From Cordilura impudica (Eukaryota; Arthropoda; Insecta; Diptera; Scathophagidae), in assembly GCA_963682025.1 (NCBI GenBank), contig OY821517.1, positions 226,340,034 through 226,404,033 of the forward strand: a stretch of DNA of 64,000 nucleotides, given 5' to 3'. Of this stretch, positions 53,838 through 64,000 are shown one piece after another (positions within the stretch are counted from its first letter, which is position 1; each line of letters starts with the position of its first letter). The notes under the pieces are model-generated. The model ran no database searches. It was not told the origin of the DNA and saw only the letters and a list, made by a program, of their open reading frames with translations. The position numbers were made by a program, and so were the translations under genes.

Positions 53838-54866
53838 CTATATTTGAAGATCGTTGGCTTTTTCTTTTAAAGCTTCTTTGTTATTATTACAATTTGTGTT
53901 GTTGTTTCTTAAATTAGGGAAATCTCCCACTTTAAAGTGAAATGAGTTATTTTGTTGTTGTCTGCTTTTATTCTGACTTTTAGAAGTAACTCTTGTTCTA
54001 GTTTCCAAATAGAGAGAACGTAACGGACAGTTGGTGTCGTTTGCAGAGTGATCAGTTCTCTCTTTTCCATGTTTTTTGCAATTAAAACATGTAAAAACAG
54101 CTGGTCTTTTTTCATTTGTGTTAAACGGACACACACTTGTATGATGTTGTTCTGCACATATCATACACGCAGCACTTCGATGGCAATGTTCACCGCCATG
54201 CCCATACATTAAGCAGTTCCAGCATTGAGTTGGTTTGTTCCTGGATTTCGATTTGTACTTTTTCCAAGAAATTATAATATTGGAAATTGTTCGTACATAT
54301 TTTAAGGCAGTTGGGTTAAAATTTTTACGAACAAATTGAACTTCGTAAACTGCATTATTGTTTGAACTGAATTTGGTGACTATTTCAGTTACGGAAGAAG
54401 GTGATAGGTTGTAGTTATTTAGCTCCTTGGAGATTTCCTCAGAGTTTATGCGGGGTAAACCGTGTAAGAAGGTGGTGTATAACCTATTTTCTTTGGAGCC
54501 ATAAGCATGAAACTCAATCTTACTCTCTTTAAGTATTTGCTTGTAGCATTCGTACATTTCTTTACTTGGAGCAAAAATTTTGGTACCAATTGAAGTACGT
54601 TTGAAAATACAATCCTTACCAAGCAGCTTTTGTATTTCTGTAAATGAAGCGGTAGTTTCTAAAACAATGGGTGGAGGTTTGTGTTCCTTAACATCGTTAA
54701 TATTTGATGCGGGAGTTACGTCCATATCATTGAGCCCAGCAAGCAGGCTAAATCTGTTGCTTGAAGTTGACGCAATGTTCGGGTTAACAAAACCCGGAGG
54801 AAGTTTTGTCACCTTCTTGTTGGCAATGAGCTTTCTTTTTGATGAAAATTTGGCCCCTCTGGCCAT
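53838..54866 (-). pseudogene. LINE A2 ORF1, C-terminus replaced by deletion junction
   Basis: Open for 342 codons from MARGAKFSSKRK, with all three zinc knuckles (CWNCLMYGHGGEHC, CMICAEQHHTSVC, CFNCKKHGK...C). After the Asn-rich stretch the deletion joins it to ORF2 linker sequence in another frame (KEALKEKANDLQI), so the normal tail is lost. Unlike LINE A1 it has neither the nonsense codon nor the frameshift. Confidence 0.9.
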
Positions 54867-55038
54867 CGCTAAATTTTTATTCCTGTTTTAAGCTGGATTG
54901 TCTACCACGTGAGATCAAATGAGATCAAGAATAGGCAATTGCAAAAACAAAAATATACTCTTGTTTTTAATTTTAAATAGTTGTACTCTAAGCGCCTTAA
55001 TTATTTACACGACAGTTCGTAAAGAGAGATAGATTCGA

Positions 55039-55510
55039 AGTAAAATATTATTTTTTAAATCCAGAAAGGTGCATATGCATAACTGGTAATGACTTTTTAG
55101 TAAGGACAAAAAAAAAATATATATAAATATATATATAAGAACAAAAAAAAAAGATTCTTACAAAAAACTGTAAAAAAAAATTATATTTATAAATAAGTGC
55201 AGTTATATTACCCATAATTTTTATGATAATAATGGTAGTATTGTTGGTAAAGGCTATAATTAATAATATTCAAGATGTCTCGGAGAGAACAATGAAAAAG
55301 TTGTTGATAAATAAAATTATGAAGTCAATAAATAATTATATAGTAAAGGAAGAATAAAAAAATAGATATGTATTTAGAGGATTTATTAGAAATACTAATC
55401 ATATTCATTTTAATGGAATTGTCAGTTATATTATTTTTAAATAACGTAAAATTAGCATCAGTAATCAATGAAATATTTTTTCAATAAAATGTTACAATAA
55501 CATTATATAA
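55039..55510. other. AT-rich sequence after LINE A2
   Basis: Contains a short (TA)n and A runs at about 55109-55190. No gene was recognised. Confidence 0.5.
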
Positions 55511-55672
55511 ATGGAAGAAGAAATTGAAAAATTACGAGATTTATTAAAAACTTTAAAGAAAATTCCTGGAAGGACATATACAGAAAAAACCATAAAAATT
55601 AAAGTAACATATATTGAAAATTTTAGAAAAGAATTCCAAATTGAAATGAAAGACTTGAATATTCAGAGTTAA
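55511..55672 (+). CDS. Small 53-codon ORF, possibly start of an LTR-element Gag
   Basis: MEEEIEKLRDLLKTLKK opens a charged, helical peptide with RTYTEKTIKIKVTYIENFRK. It ends with TAA at 55670-55672, and an AATAAA lies just upstream at 55490. The pattern of a short helix, a Tyr/Thr turn and a K-rich amphipathic helix resembles the N-terminus of insect LTR-element Gag proteins. No downstream Gag or Pol is present. It is repeated exactly at 63438-63599. Confidence 0.3.
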   Translation: MEEEIEKLRDLLKTLKKIPGRTYTEKTIKIKVTYIENFRKEFQIEMKDLNIQS

Positions 55673-56697
55673 TAGAAAAGAATGAAAGATCTAAAATATT
55701 AATGAAAAACAACTATAGGAACTAATTGAAAGACACCTATCTATAATAAATTAAACTAAAAATTAAAAACTAAAAATTTAAAAAGTAAAAACTTGAATTA
55801 ATAATTGAAAACCTGAAAACTGAAAAGTTAAATTAAACAAGTAAGAAAATTATAGTCGGTCTAGACCGACTATATGATACCCTATACCATGCGTTTAGAA
55901 ACCCTATCTCTTAGGCCCAACTAACTGGACATAGAAAATAAGCAAAAACCAAATTTGAGTGGGATTTTTATTAATTTTTTTGGCTGCAGATATGAAAAAG
56001 TTCATATCGGATGCTATATCCATATGGGGACTAGGTCCAAAAATGGACCGATCCTGATCATATTTGGTAAAGTCTCTTGTATTTTGCAAAAATATATACA
56101 AACAAAATTTGAGAAGAATCAGTGCAATATTTTTGTTTTTTAATAGATTTAAATGAAGATCGGGAAGCAGCTCTATATGGGGCCAAAGGGATCATTTTTG
56201 GAATACTCATGGATGGATGTAATGAATGCATACAAACCCAATTTGAGTAAGATCTATATGACAATTTGGATCTTATGGCAATTTATGTCGATTTCATAGG
56301 GGTAATTTGTATGGGGGCTAGGTCTGAACATGGACCGATTCTCACCAATTTCAATAGCGTTCATCCCATGGCCGATAAAAGCTTATATACCAAATTTCGT
56401 CAAAATATATTCATATTTGCGACCTGCAGTTTGATTACAAGCTTTACATGGACACACAGACGGACGGACGGACGGACGGACGGACGGACGGACGGACGGA
56501 CATTGTTAAATCAACTCAGAAAGTGATTCTGATTCGATCGGTATAATTAAAGATGGGTCTAGGTCAAATATTTTTGGGTGTTACAAACAGCAGCACAAAG
56601 TCATTATACCCAAACCACATAGTGGTATAGGGTATAAAAACTGAAAAGCAAATATAAAAAAATTGTTTGAAAATCGTTAATATTTGAAAAAAAAAAC
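55650..56697. repeat. Inverted-repeat arm 1, split by a mini-me insertion
   Basis: Bases 55650-55832 plus 56637-56697 are together the inverted counterpart of about 56870-57130. Paired blocks include CTTGAATATTCAGAGTTAAT, GGAACTAA(T/C)TGAAAGACACC, ACCTGAAAACTGAAAAG and GAAAATCGTTAATATTTGAAA. Part of the arm appears a third time, diverged, at about 57470-57700. Confidence 0.75.
55833..56636 (+). mobile_element. mini-me/DINE-type element with (GGAC)n
   Basis: Starts CAAGTAAGAAAATT with a perfect hairpin (AGTCGGTCTAGACCGACT) and ATACCCTATACC. A (GGAC)n tract, i.e. GTCY type, at about 56458-56502 follows. Then come AAAGTGATTCTGATTCGATC and a TTTTTGGGTGTTACAAACA block, ending GGTATAGGGTATAAAA. 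This is a familiar non-autonomous dipteran repeat. The opposite inverted arm shows the same site without it. Confidence 0.78.
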
Positions 56698-58240
56698 AAG
56701 TAAGAGTGCCGAATCTTTGATACCATCCACCTCGGTTTGAGTATTGATGATAAATGTAAACAAAATAATTTTAATACCATTTTTCAGACTTTATAATTTA
56801 TTTACTAAATTTGTTATTACATCAGACAAAATTTTTATTTTATTTATTTTTTTTTTTAATTAACGATCAAATCTTTTTTTCTTTCAAATATTAACGATTT
56901 TCAAACAATTTTTCATATTTGCTGTTCAGTTTTTTAATTTAACTTTTCAGTTTTCAGGTTTTAAATTTTTAATTCAAGTTTTTAGTTTTTAATTTAAGTT
57001 TTTAAATTTTTAGTTTTTAATTTTTAGTTTAATTTATTATAGATAGGTGTCTTTCAGTTAGTTCCTATAGTTGTTTTTCATTAATATTTTTGATCTTTCA
57101 TTCTTTTTTATTAACTCTGAATATTCAAGTGTCTTTCAGTTAGTTCCTATAGTTGTTTTTTCAAAATATTTTTGAAATCATATTTCACATAATCAAAGCT
57201 ATTTTTTTATTTTCAAATGTCTCAGTTAGTTACTATAGTTCTTTTTCATTTCCAATATATTTTAGCTTCTTTATTATGTAAAAATATATCCGTTAACTTT
57301 GAATTTAAATACATTTTATATATTCTATTGAGTTTTTTTAGAGCTGACAACATATATTTCATTCACAAAACCCATTTTTTTTTAGATTTATTTAAGAAAA
57401 TAATCGTTTATTCAAGTCTATTTGTTTTTTTTCTGTTGAATTATTCCAATATATATATATATATATTTTTTTCAAATATTAACGATCAAATCTTTATTTT
57501 TTTTTTCAAATATTAACGATTTTCAAACAATTTTTTATTTTTGCTTTTAAATTTTTAATTTAAGTTTTTAGTTTTCAGGCTTTCAATTTTTAATTCAAGT
57601 TTTTAAATTTTTAGTTTAATTGATTGTAGATAAATGTTCTTCAATTAGTTCCTATAGTTGTTTTTCATTAATATTTTAGATTTTCATTCTTTTTTATTAT
57701 TGTTATATTTTAGAGTTCAATAAATGGTTGTAATAACTAGAATCGTTTATATATTATATAATTTTATTAAAGGTAGAACTAATTCAAAGAAAAAATTTTA
57801 AACAGAGCACTAACATGAAGTTACGTTTCTATGCTTTTTTATATTTATAGTTTTTATATTTTTAATTTTCGATTTTCAACTTTTACTTAAGTTAAGTTTT
57901 TTAAATTTTTAGTTATTTAGTATTTTAATTTTTTATTTTCCAATTTTTAGTTTTTAGTTTTTATATTTGCTTTTCAATTTTTTAATTTAAGTTTTTAGAT
58001 TTTAGGTTTTCAATTTTTAATTTAAGTCTTTAGTTTTTGAATTTTAGTTTTAGTTTTTAAATTTTTAGTTTTTTAATTTTTTAATTTTTCAATTTTAAAT
58101 TTTTAAGTTTTTAGTTTTTCTATTTGCTTTTCAATTTTTAATTCAAGTTTTTAGTTTTTTAATTTCTAATTTAAGTTTTTAGTTTTTTTTATTTTTTATT
58201 TTAATTTTTAGTTTTTAATTTTTAGTTTAATTTATGAAAC
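56698..58240. repeat. Truncated mini-me start, arm 2 and T-rich arrays
   Basis: CAAGTAAGAGTGCCGAAT at 56699 is a mini-me type start with half its hairpin missing. Arm 2 of the inverted repeat lies at about 56870-57130 and a partial third copy at 57470-57700. Degenerate TTTTAGTTTTTAATTTT arrays run to about 58240, with a TA microsatellite near 57450-57466. No coding capacity. Confidence 0.65.
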
Positions 58241-59129
58241 ATTTTTTAAATACTTTTATACTTTGAGTTAATTTTGACTAAATATACAAAATTAGGAACG
58301 TGAAACAAAAATTCTTATAATTATTATTCCAAACAATATTAGAGATTTATTTAGGGAACTTGTATATTTCTTTCTATATCAAGTTTTTTCTTACTGAATA
58401 CTCATATACAAAGTATACAAATAATCTATCTTAAATGGTTTTTAGAAAGCTTAGGAACAACAAAAATTTTATATTTAGTCTAATATAAGTTTTTAATGTT
58501 ATTTTTTCTATCCAAATTATAAAAGTTTCCTAGATAATATTTACAAAATTAATTAAATATACTAAAACTTAAACATATTTCTATAATATTTTATTGAAAT
58601 ATTGAAAACTTACTGTATTCTTATAGAATAGGTTTATTATACTCAATTCGCACTCTACACATTTCAATTGTAATCATTTCATCATGAATTTTTCAACAAA
58701 CTTTGAATATTGATGAAATTTATATGAAGAACTTTAACTTAAACTATTACAAAATATGTAATAAAAATGAAAATAAAGAATTTTTTTTATAATTGTTTAC
58801 TATGTTTAAAATTCAGTTAATTAAATTATTATAGAAATATATTTAAATTTAAGTAAATTTAATTAATTTTGTAGATATTTTGTAGGAAAATTTTACAATC
58901 TTGATAAAAAAAATGTTGATAAAATTGTTTAAGATTTCTGTAGTATATCACATAGTTTGTTTTATCTTATCTGTTATTAATGTTTTTATAATATTGTAAA
59001 AATTATATTTTGCCGTCGGCAAAACGAATATTTTCTCAAATGATTCTAAAAAATCAATTACATAAGTAGTATTTTTACTAAAATAAAATAACATATTGGT
59101 CTAAATAAATCTACACAAACAAGTTATCA
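58241..59129. other. Unassigned AT-rich sequence
   Basis: Very AT-rich; no gene, repeat family or RNA gene was recognised. Confidence 0.4.
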
Positions 59130-60041
59130 TAAGGCCCGCTGAATTATTGATTCTAAACGATCACAATGAAGAACTACTTTGAACACAGCAAATACAAATA
59201 CAACTCACTTATGTACATGCACACTGATGAAATATTACGTTAACACAAATAATAAAATAGCCAGACATAGATCACACCTAAATTTTAACTGGATTGCCAA
59301 AGATATGGAATTATACCAAACAACATTAAATATACAACCAAACACCTGGTTTCTTTGAAACAACGAAAATCAAAAACCTATTCACTATTTAACAGCAAAT
59401 TTAATACAAACCAAAAACAGACACGGAAAATTTCGAAAATTTTACATCTAGACAGTCAACATCATACAGGATAATCTTCAACAATATACAAAAAACTAAA
59501 TAACATAAATTACAAAATCTTAAAAACACAGTATTCAAACATTTGAGATTAAAATTCAATCCAGAATGGTTCATCAAAAACACCAACATCAAATTTACAC
59601 ATGAAAGGCAATGGATACTTTCTATGGGAAACAAATTTACATTACACATTCACAAGGAACATTTCTCAACAATACACATTATAGCTGGACTTGAACAAGG
59701 AGTACAAACCATAACCGAAGAGATAGAAAAGGACATAGCGAGAAACAGAATTGCAGTTAAGATCATCAATTAGAATAAAAAATATAGCCTTGGATAAGTA
59801 TATACTAGCAATATATCACGACACAGAAACATTTATAAAGAAACATAGGAACAAAATAGTGATAAGAACAGCAGACAAAGGTAACAAGACAGTAGTTATG
59901 TACAAAGATGAATACAACACTAAAATGCAGAGCCTACTAGAAGACAAAAATACTTATAAAACCTCGAGAACAGATCCCACTAACAAACTACCAACAGTAA
60001 ATAACAAAATCATAGCAGATCTATACAAAAATCAACAAATA
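59130..60041 (+). mobile_element. Penelope-like element fragment (5' part)
   Basis: Plus-strand peptides match the N-terminal region of Penelope-like reverse transcriptases. The left end is approximate. The right end is cut exactly at the tandem junction at 60041, so the rest should lie beyond the end of unit 2, outside the window. Confidence 0.78.
59543..60041 (+). pseudogene. Penelope-like RT, N-terminal part, frameshifted
   Basis: The first frame (59543-59773) has FNPEWFIKNTNIKFTHERQW and LSMGNKFTLHI, matching the conserved pre-RT region of Penelope-like elements. After a one-base shift near 59760, the second frame has RTADKGNKTVVMYKDEY and LLEDKNTYKT, the diagnostic ADKG box of their RT. 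Asp-box and palm motifs and the GIY-YIG nuclease are not reached. There is no in-frame stop after the shift before the junction. Confidence 0.8.
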
Positions 60042-60142
60042 GAAAATATTTATGTGCTTATAGGAGGTTTATTAGAAATAATAGCCTCTATAAGCATATA
60101 ATTTTCGATTTGGTGATTTCTTTTTAATTTTAAGTTATTTCT

Positions 60143-61763
60143 CTATATTCTCTTATCAATTTTGGAAGAGTAATTGTTATTAATCTCTGTTATGAAATCG
60201 ATAATTTTTTCATAACCTGTTTCTTCATGAAGAAGATTTGTAGGATACCTCCAGGGCTTTTTATTTATCATTTTAAGACATTTGTTTTGTATAATTTGTA
60301 AGCGTTTTAGGTGGTAGTTGGCAGCGTCACTCCAAATAGGACACACGTATGTTAATATTGGCCTTATAACACTTTTGAAGAGGAGATTTTTGTTTTTGGG
60401 GTTTAGAAATGACCTTCTATTTAGTAGTGGCCATAATGCTTTAACTGATTTTATAGCTTTTTGGCACGTAGCCATAATATGTTGTTTAAAAGTAAGCTTT
60501 TTTTTCCAAGACAACTCCGAGATATTTGACATGATTAAGAACATTTATGGTATTATTTCCAATAAGATGATGACGTCTTGGCAGTCTTTTGGGAGATTTG
60601 TTGAATGGAAAAATTATTGCTTGGGTCTTGTTTGGATTAATTTTGATTTTCCATTTGTGAAAATATTTACTGCAATTTACAAGTCCCTTTTCCATTTCCT
60701 TCAGGAGTGCACTTGTAAGTTTGTTTGAAGAAATTAACGCAGTATCATCTGCGTAGTAAGTAATTTTCATATATTTCGGGATGTATATATAATCGGATGT
60801 ATATATCGAGTAAAGCAATGGCGACAAGACTGATCCTTGAGGTAACCCTGTGGTAATGGTTTTTGGAGATGATGTTTCATTATTAATCGCAACTTTAAAG
60901 CTTCTGCCGTGAATGAAATCTGAAATAAGTTTGCATAAATATCTTGGTATATTTGCATCAAGAAGTTTAAATACTAGGCCATTGAACGTTTATTGTTTTT
61001 ATTAGTGATTATTTGATTTTTAATTCTGTTTATTTGGTGAGTAGTACTATGCCCTTTTTTAAATCCAAGTTGTTCTTTAGCAACAATAGAATTGGTCGTT
61101 ACAAATTCACTAAGACGAGAATGTAGTATTTTTTCAAATCTTTTACCTAAGTTACTTAATGGACTAATACTTCTATAGCTATTTGGGTTATTTTTTGGCT
61201 TACTAGGTTTGTTGATAGCTATAACCTTAGCATTTTTGAAATGGTTTGGGAAATAGTTGAGTTTGATGCATCTGTTAAATATTATAACCAGTAATTTTAG
61301 AGTTTTGAGTGGTATTTTCTTTAAGAGCAGGTTGGGAATATTGTCAAAACCAGGAGATTTTGAGGGTTTTATTGATGAGACAATATTCATTACTTCTGCT
61401 AGAGATGTATAAATTGCTGATTCAGAACAAGGATTTTCCTTCTTAAAATTATTTACTGTTGTATTTATTACTGTATCCGCTGAGTGGTTGTAGTTCCAAG
61501 TGAGGTTATTTGCTTGGACAAATGAATTTGCCAAGACGTCAGCCTTGTCCTTATCAGATGTTATTTTTATATTTCCAACTTTAAAGTGAGAGATTTGATA
61601 ATTTACTTTTCCTCGCAAGTTCCTGCTTATTTTCCAAAATGATTTATCACCTGGTTTTAAATTGGATAATAATTGACACCATTTCTTATTGCGTTCCGAA
61701 TTAATACTTTTATCAATCATTTTACTTAGAAACTTAGTACATTGATTATAAAAAGTTTGCTCG
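60143..61763 (-). pseudogene. LINE A3 ORF2 remnant, RT only
   Basis: Same structure as 52216-53836: frames 61720-60974, 60961-60486 and 60544-60143. One visible amino-acid change is Ser to Trp in NNLT(S/W)NYNHS. The RT block with the first catalytic Asp is missing here too. Confidence 0.9.
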
Positions 61764-61764
61764 G

Positions 61765-62793
61765 CTATATTTGAAGATCGTTGGCTTTTTCTTTTAAAGC
61801 TTCTTTGTTATTATTACAATTTGTGTTGTTGTTTCTTAAATTAGGGAAATCTCCCACTTTAAAGTGAAATGAGTTATTTTGTTGTTGTCTGCTTTTATTC
61901 TGACTTTTAGAAGTAACTCTTGTTCTAGTTTCCAAATAGAGAGAACGTAACGGACAGTTGGTGTCGTTTGCAGAGTGATCAGTTCTCTCTTTTCCATGTT
62001 TTTTGCAATTAAAGCATGTAAAAACAGCTGGTCTTTTTTCATTTGTGTTAAACGGACACACACTTGTATGATGTTGTTCTGCACATATCATACACGCAGC
62101 ACTTCGATGGAAATGTTCACCGCCATGCCCATACATTAAGCAGTTCCAGCATTGAGTTGGTTTGTTCCTGGATTTCGATTTGTATTTTTTCCAAGAAATT
62201 ATAATATTGGAAATTGTTCGTACATATTTTAAGGCAGTTGGGTTAAAATTTTTACGAACAAATTGAACTTCGTAAACTGCATTATTGTTTGAACTGAATT
62301 TGGTGACTATTTCAGTTACGGAAGAAGGTGATAGGTTGTAGTTATTTAGCTCCTTGGAGATTTCCTCAGAGTTTATGCGGGGTAAACCGTGTAAGAAGGT
62401 GGTGTATAACCTATTTTCTTTGGAGCCATAAGCATGAAACTCAATCTTACTCTCTTTAAGTATTTGCTTGTAGCATTCGTACATTTCTTTACTTGGAGCA
62501 AAAATTTTGGTACCAATTGAAGTACGTTTGAAAATACAATCCTTACCAAGCAGCTTTTGTATTTCTGTAAATGAAGCGGTAGTTTCTAAAACAATGGGTG
62601 GAGGTTTGTGTTCCTTAACATCGTTAATATTTGATGCGGGAGTTACGTCCATATCATTGAGGCCAGCAAGCAGGCTAAATCTGTTGCTTGAAGTTGACGC
62701 AATGTTCGGGTTAACAAAACCCGGAGGAAGTTTTGTCACCTTCTTGTTGGCAATGAGCTTTCTTTTTGATGAAAATTTGGCCCCTCTGGCCAT
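61765..62793 (-). pseudogene. LINE A3 ORF1, copy of 53838-54866
   Basis: 342 codons, near-identical to LINE A2 ORF1. The His-binding knuckle GGEHC has changed to GGEHF (Cys to Phe), which would disable that zinc knuckle. The C-terminus ends at the same deletion junction. Confidence 0.9.
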
Positions 62794-63437
62794 CGCTAAA
62801 TTTTTATTCCTGTTTTAAGCTGGATTGTCTACCACGTGAGACCAAATGAGATCAAGAATAGGCAATTGCAAAAACAAAAATATACTCTTGTTTTTAATTT
62901 TAAATAGTTGTACTCTAAGCGCCTTAATTATTTACACGACCGTTCGTAAAGAGAGATAGATTCGAAGTAAAATATTATTTTTTAAATCCAGAAAGGTGCA
63001 TATGCATAACTGGTAATGACTTTTTAGTAAGGACAAAAAAAAATATATATATAAATATATATATAAGAACAAAAAAAAAGATTCTTACAAAAAACTGTAA
63101 AAAAAAATTATATTTATAAATAAGTGCAGTTATATTACCCATAATTTTTATGATAATAATGGTAGTATTGTTGGTAAAGGCTATAATTAATAATATTCAA
63201 GATGTCTCGGAGAGAACAATGAAAAAGTTGTTGATAAATAAAATTATGAAGTCAATAAATAATTATATAGTAAAGGAAGAATAAAAAAATAGATATGTAT
63301 TTAGAGGATTTATTAGAAATACTAATCATATTCATTTTAATGGAATTGTCAGTTATATTATTTTTAAATAACGTAAAATTAGCATTAGTAATCAATGAAA
63401 TATTTTTTCAATAAAATGTTACAATAACATTATATAA

Positions 63438-63599
63438 ATGGAAGAAGAAATTGAAAAATTACGAGATTTATTAAAAACTTTAAAGAAAATTCCTGGAAGG
63501 ACATATACAGAAAAAACCATAAAAATTAAAGTAATATATATTGAAAATTTTAGAAAAGAATTCCAAATTGAAATGAAAGACTTGAATATTCAGAGTTAA
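63438..63599 (+). CDS. Small 53-codon ORF, second copy
   Basis: Copy of 55511-55672 in unit 2. One base change (ACA to ATA) is visible at 63536. Same uncertain gag-like reading. Confidence 0.3.
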   Translation: MEEEIEKLRDLLKTLKKIPGRTYTEKTIKIKVIYIENFRKEFQIEMKDLNIQS

Positions 63600-63759
63600 T
63601 AGAAAAGAATGAAAGATCTAAAATATTAATGAAAAACAACTATAGGAACTAATTGAAAGACACCTATCTATAATAAATTAAACTAAAAATTAAAAACTAA
63701 AAATTTAAAAAGTAAAAACTTGAATTAATAATTGAAAACCTGAAAACTGAAAAGTTAAA

Positions 63760-64000
63760 TTAAACAAGTAAGAAAATTATAGTCGGTCTAGACCGACTAT
63801 ATGATACCCTATACCATGCGTTTAGAAACCCTATCTCTTAGGCCCAACTAACTGGACATAGAAAATAAGTAAAAACCAAATTTGAGTGGGATTTTTATTA
63901 ATTTTTTTGGCTGCAGATATGAAAAAGTTCATATCGGATGCTATATCCATATGGGGACTAGGTCCAAAAATTGACCGATCCTGATCATATTTGGTAAAGT
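63760..64000 (+). mobile_element. mini-me/DINE-type element, second copy, cut by window end
   Basis: Copy of 55833-56073 including the hairpin start. The rest lies outside the window. Confidence 0.75.

Larger units (their letters stand above)
51918..55038 (-). mobile_element. LINE A2, internally deleted copy
   Basis: Same family as LINE A1, minus strand, with 5' UTR (54867-55038) and 3' end with an A tract (T run about 51918-51926). Two internal deletions are clear. About 1.1 kb is missing, covering the end of ORF1 and the whole endonuclease; the junction at about 53876 joins equivalents of 17313 and 18408. About 54 bases of RT are missing near 53055. No target duplication was found. Confidence 0.9.
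52115..60041. repeat. Segmental tandem duplication, unit 1 (7,927 bp)
   Basis: Bases 52115-56073 match 60042-64000 at a constant offset of 7,927. The second copy starts at 60042, exactly where unit 1 ends, so unit 1 is 52115-60041. It contains most of LINE A2, the small gag-like ORF, the inverted AT-rich arms with the mini-me element, T-rich arrays and a Penelope-like fragment. Confidence 0.88.
60042..62965 (-). mobile_element. LINE A3, duplicated copy of LINE A2
   Basis: Carries the same two internal deletions as LINE A2 and lacks the last ~195 bases of the 3' UTR and the tail, because the duplication begins inside the 3' UTR. It is therefore a segmental copy and not an independent insertion. 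Confidence 0.92.
60042..64000. repeat. Segmental tandem duplication, start of unit 2
   Basis: Copy of 52115-56073. About a dozen single-base differences and a few run-length changes were noticed by eye. It runs off the window end. Confidence 0.9.

Noticed and set aside
56458..56502. GGAC repeat as a possible CRISPR or satellite array
   Set aside because: It is a 4-base microsatellite inside a mini-me type element; there are no spacers, and the genome is eukaryotic.
60042..62965. LINE A3 as an independent insertion
   Set aside because: It shares both private deletions with LINE A2 at constant offset, along with flanking non-LINE sequence, so it is a segmental copy.
1..64000. tRNA, rRNA or other structural RNA genes
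   Set aside because: None was recognised on reading; the tRNA-like matches are only short primer binding sites of LTR elements.

Overview
The window reads as gene-poor, AT-rich DNA of a brachyceran fly (Drosophila-like or calyptrate). The evidence is the mix of element families: insect errantiviruses with env, a 412/mdg1-type Ty3 element, a CsRn1-like Ty3 element with a CHCC Gag finger, jockey-clade and LOA-like non-LTR retrotransposons, a Penelope-like fragment, two Tc1-like elements, a DD41D mariner, and mini-me/DINE-type repeats with (GTCY)n tracts. Nothing bacterial is present. The only convincing host coding piece is a short first exon at 13182-13315 (+) that resembles the start of pinin. 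If that is right, most of what follows is TE-filled intron.

Layout. 1-5552: errantivirus 1 (+), Gag end, Pol by -1 frameshift, Env with one stop codon, 3' LTR. 5931-10448: CsRn1-like element (+), 5' LTR, tRNA-Trp-type PBS, Gag and Pol in one frame split by a TGA; no 3' LTR seen. 11116-13315: twin-primed LINE scrap, foldback-family fragment, a 99-bp direct repeat, then the host exon and its promoter. 13545-15222: intact Tc1-like element. 15275-19569: full-length jockey-clade LINE A1 with 14-bp target duplications. 19727-21317: decayed Tc1-like relative. 21400-23285: 3' end of errantivirus 2 (-), interrupted by a small TIR element and fused to a LOA-like LINE fragment (23286-24946). 25459-29614: full-length jockey-clade LINE B. 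30480-31754: DD41D mariner. 31985-38035: foldback element split by a 5.05-kb 412/mdg1-type element that has lost its reverse transcriptase.

38036-44411: a mini-me type element with a huge degenerate GAAAAT array, tandemly duplicated (2,507 bp), with a second 1,145-bp duplication nested inside. 44043-49310: full-length LOA-like LINE C, lying inside an older TIR element (43650-50658) that also holds a palindromic foldback element (49433-50312). 51918-55038: LINE A2, internally deleted. 55511-60041: small gag-like ORF, inverted AT-rich arms with a mini-me insertion, T-rich arrays and a Penelope-like fragment. 60042-64000: second copy of 52115-56073 at a constant offset of 7,927 bp, i.e. the start of the second unit of a segmental tandem duplication (or an assembly duplicate).

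Most coding entries are selfish-element proteins (Gag, protease, RT, RNase H, integrase, endonuclease, transposase). Apparently intact reading frames are errantivirus 1 Pol, the CsRn1-like Gag and Pol (apart from the TGA), the 344-aa Tc1-like transposase and LINE B ORF1. All calls were made by reading the sequence and translations; no database search was run. Element boundaries marked approximate were set by eye.
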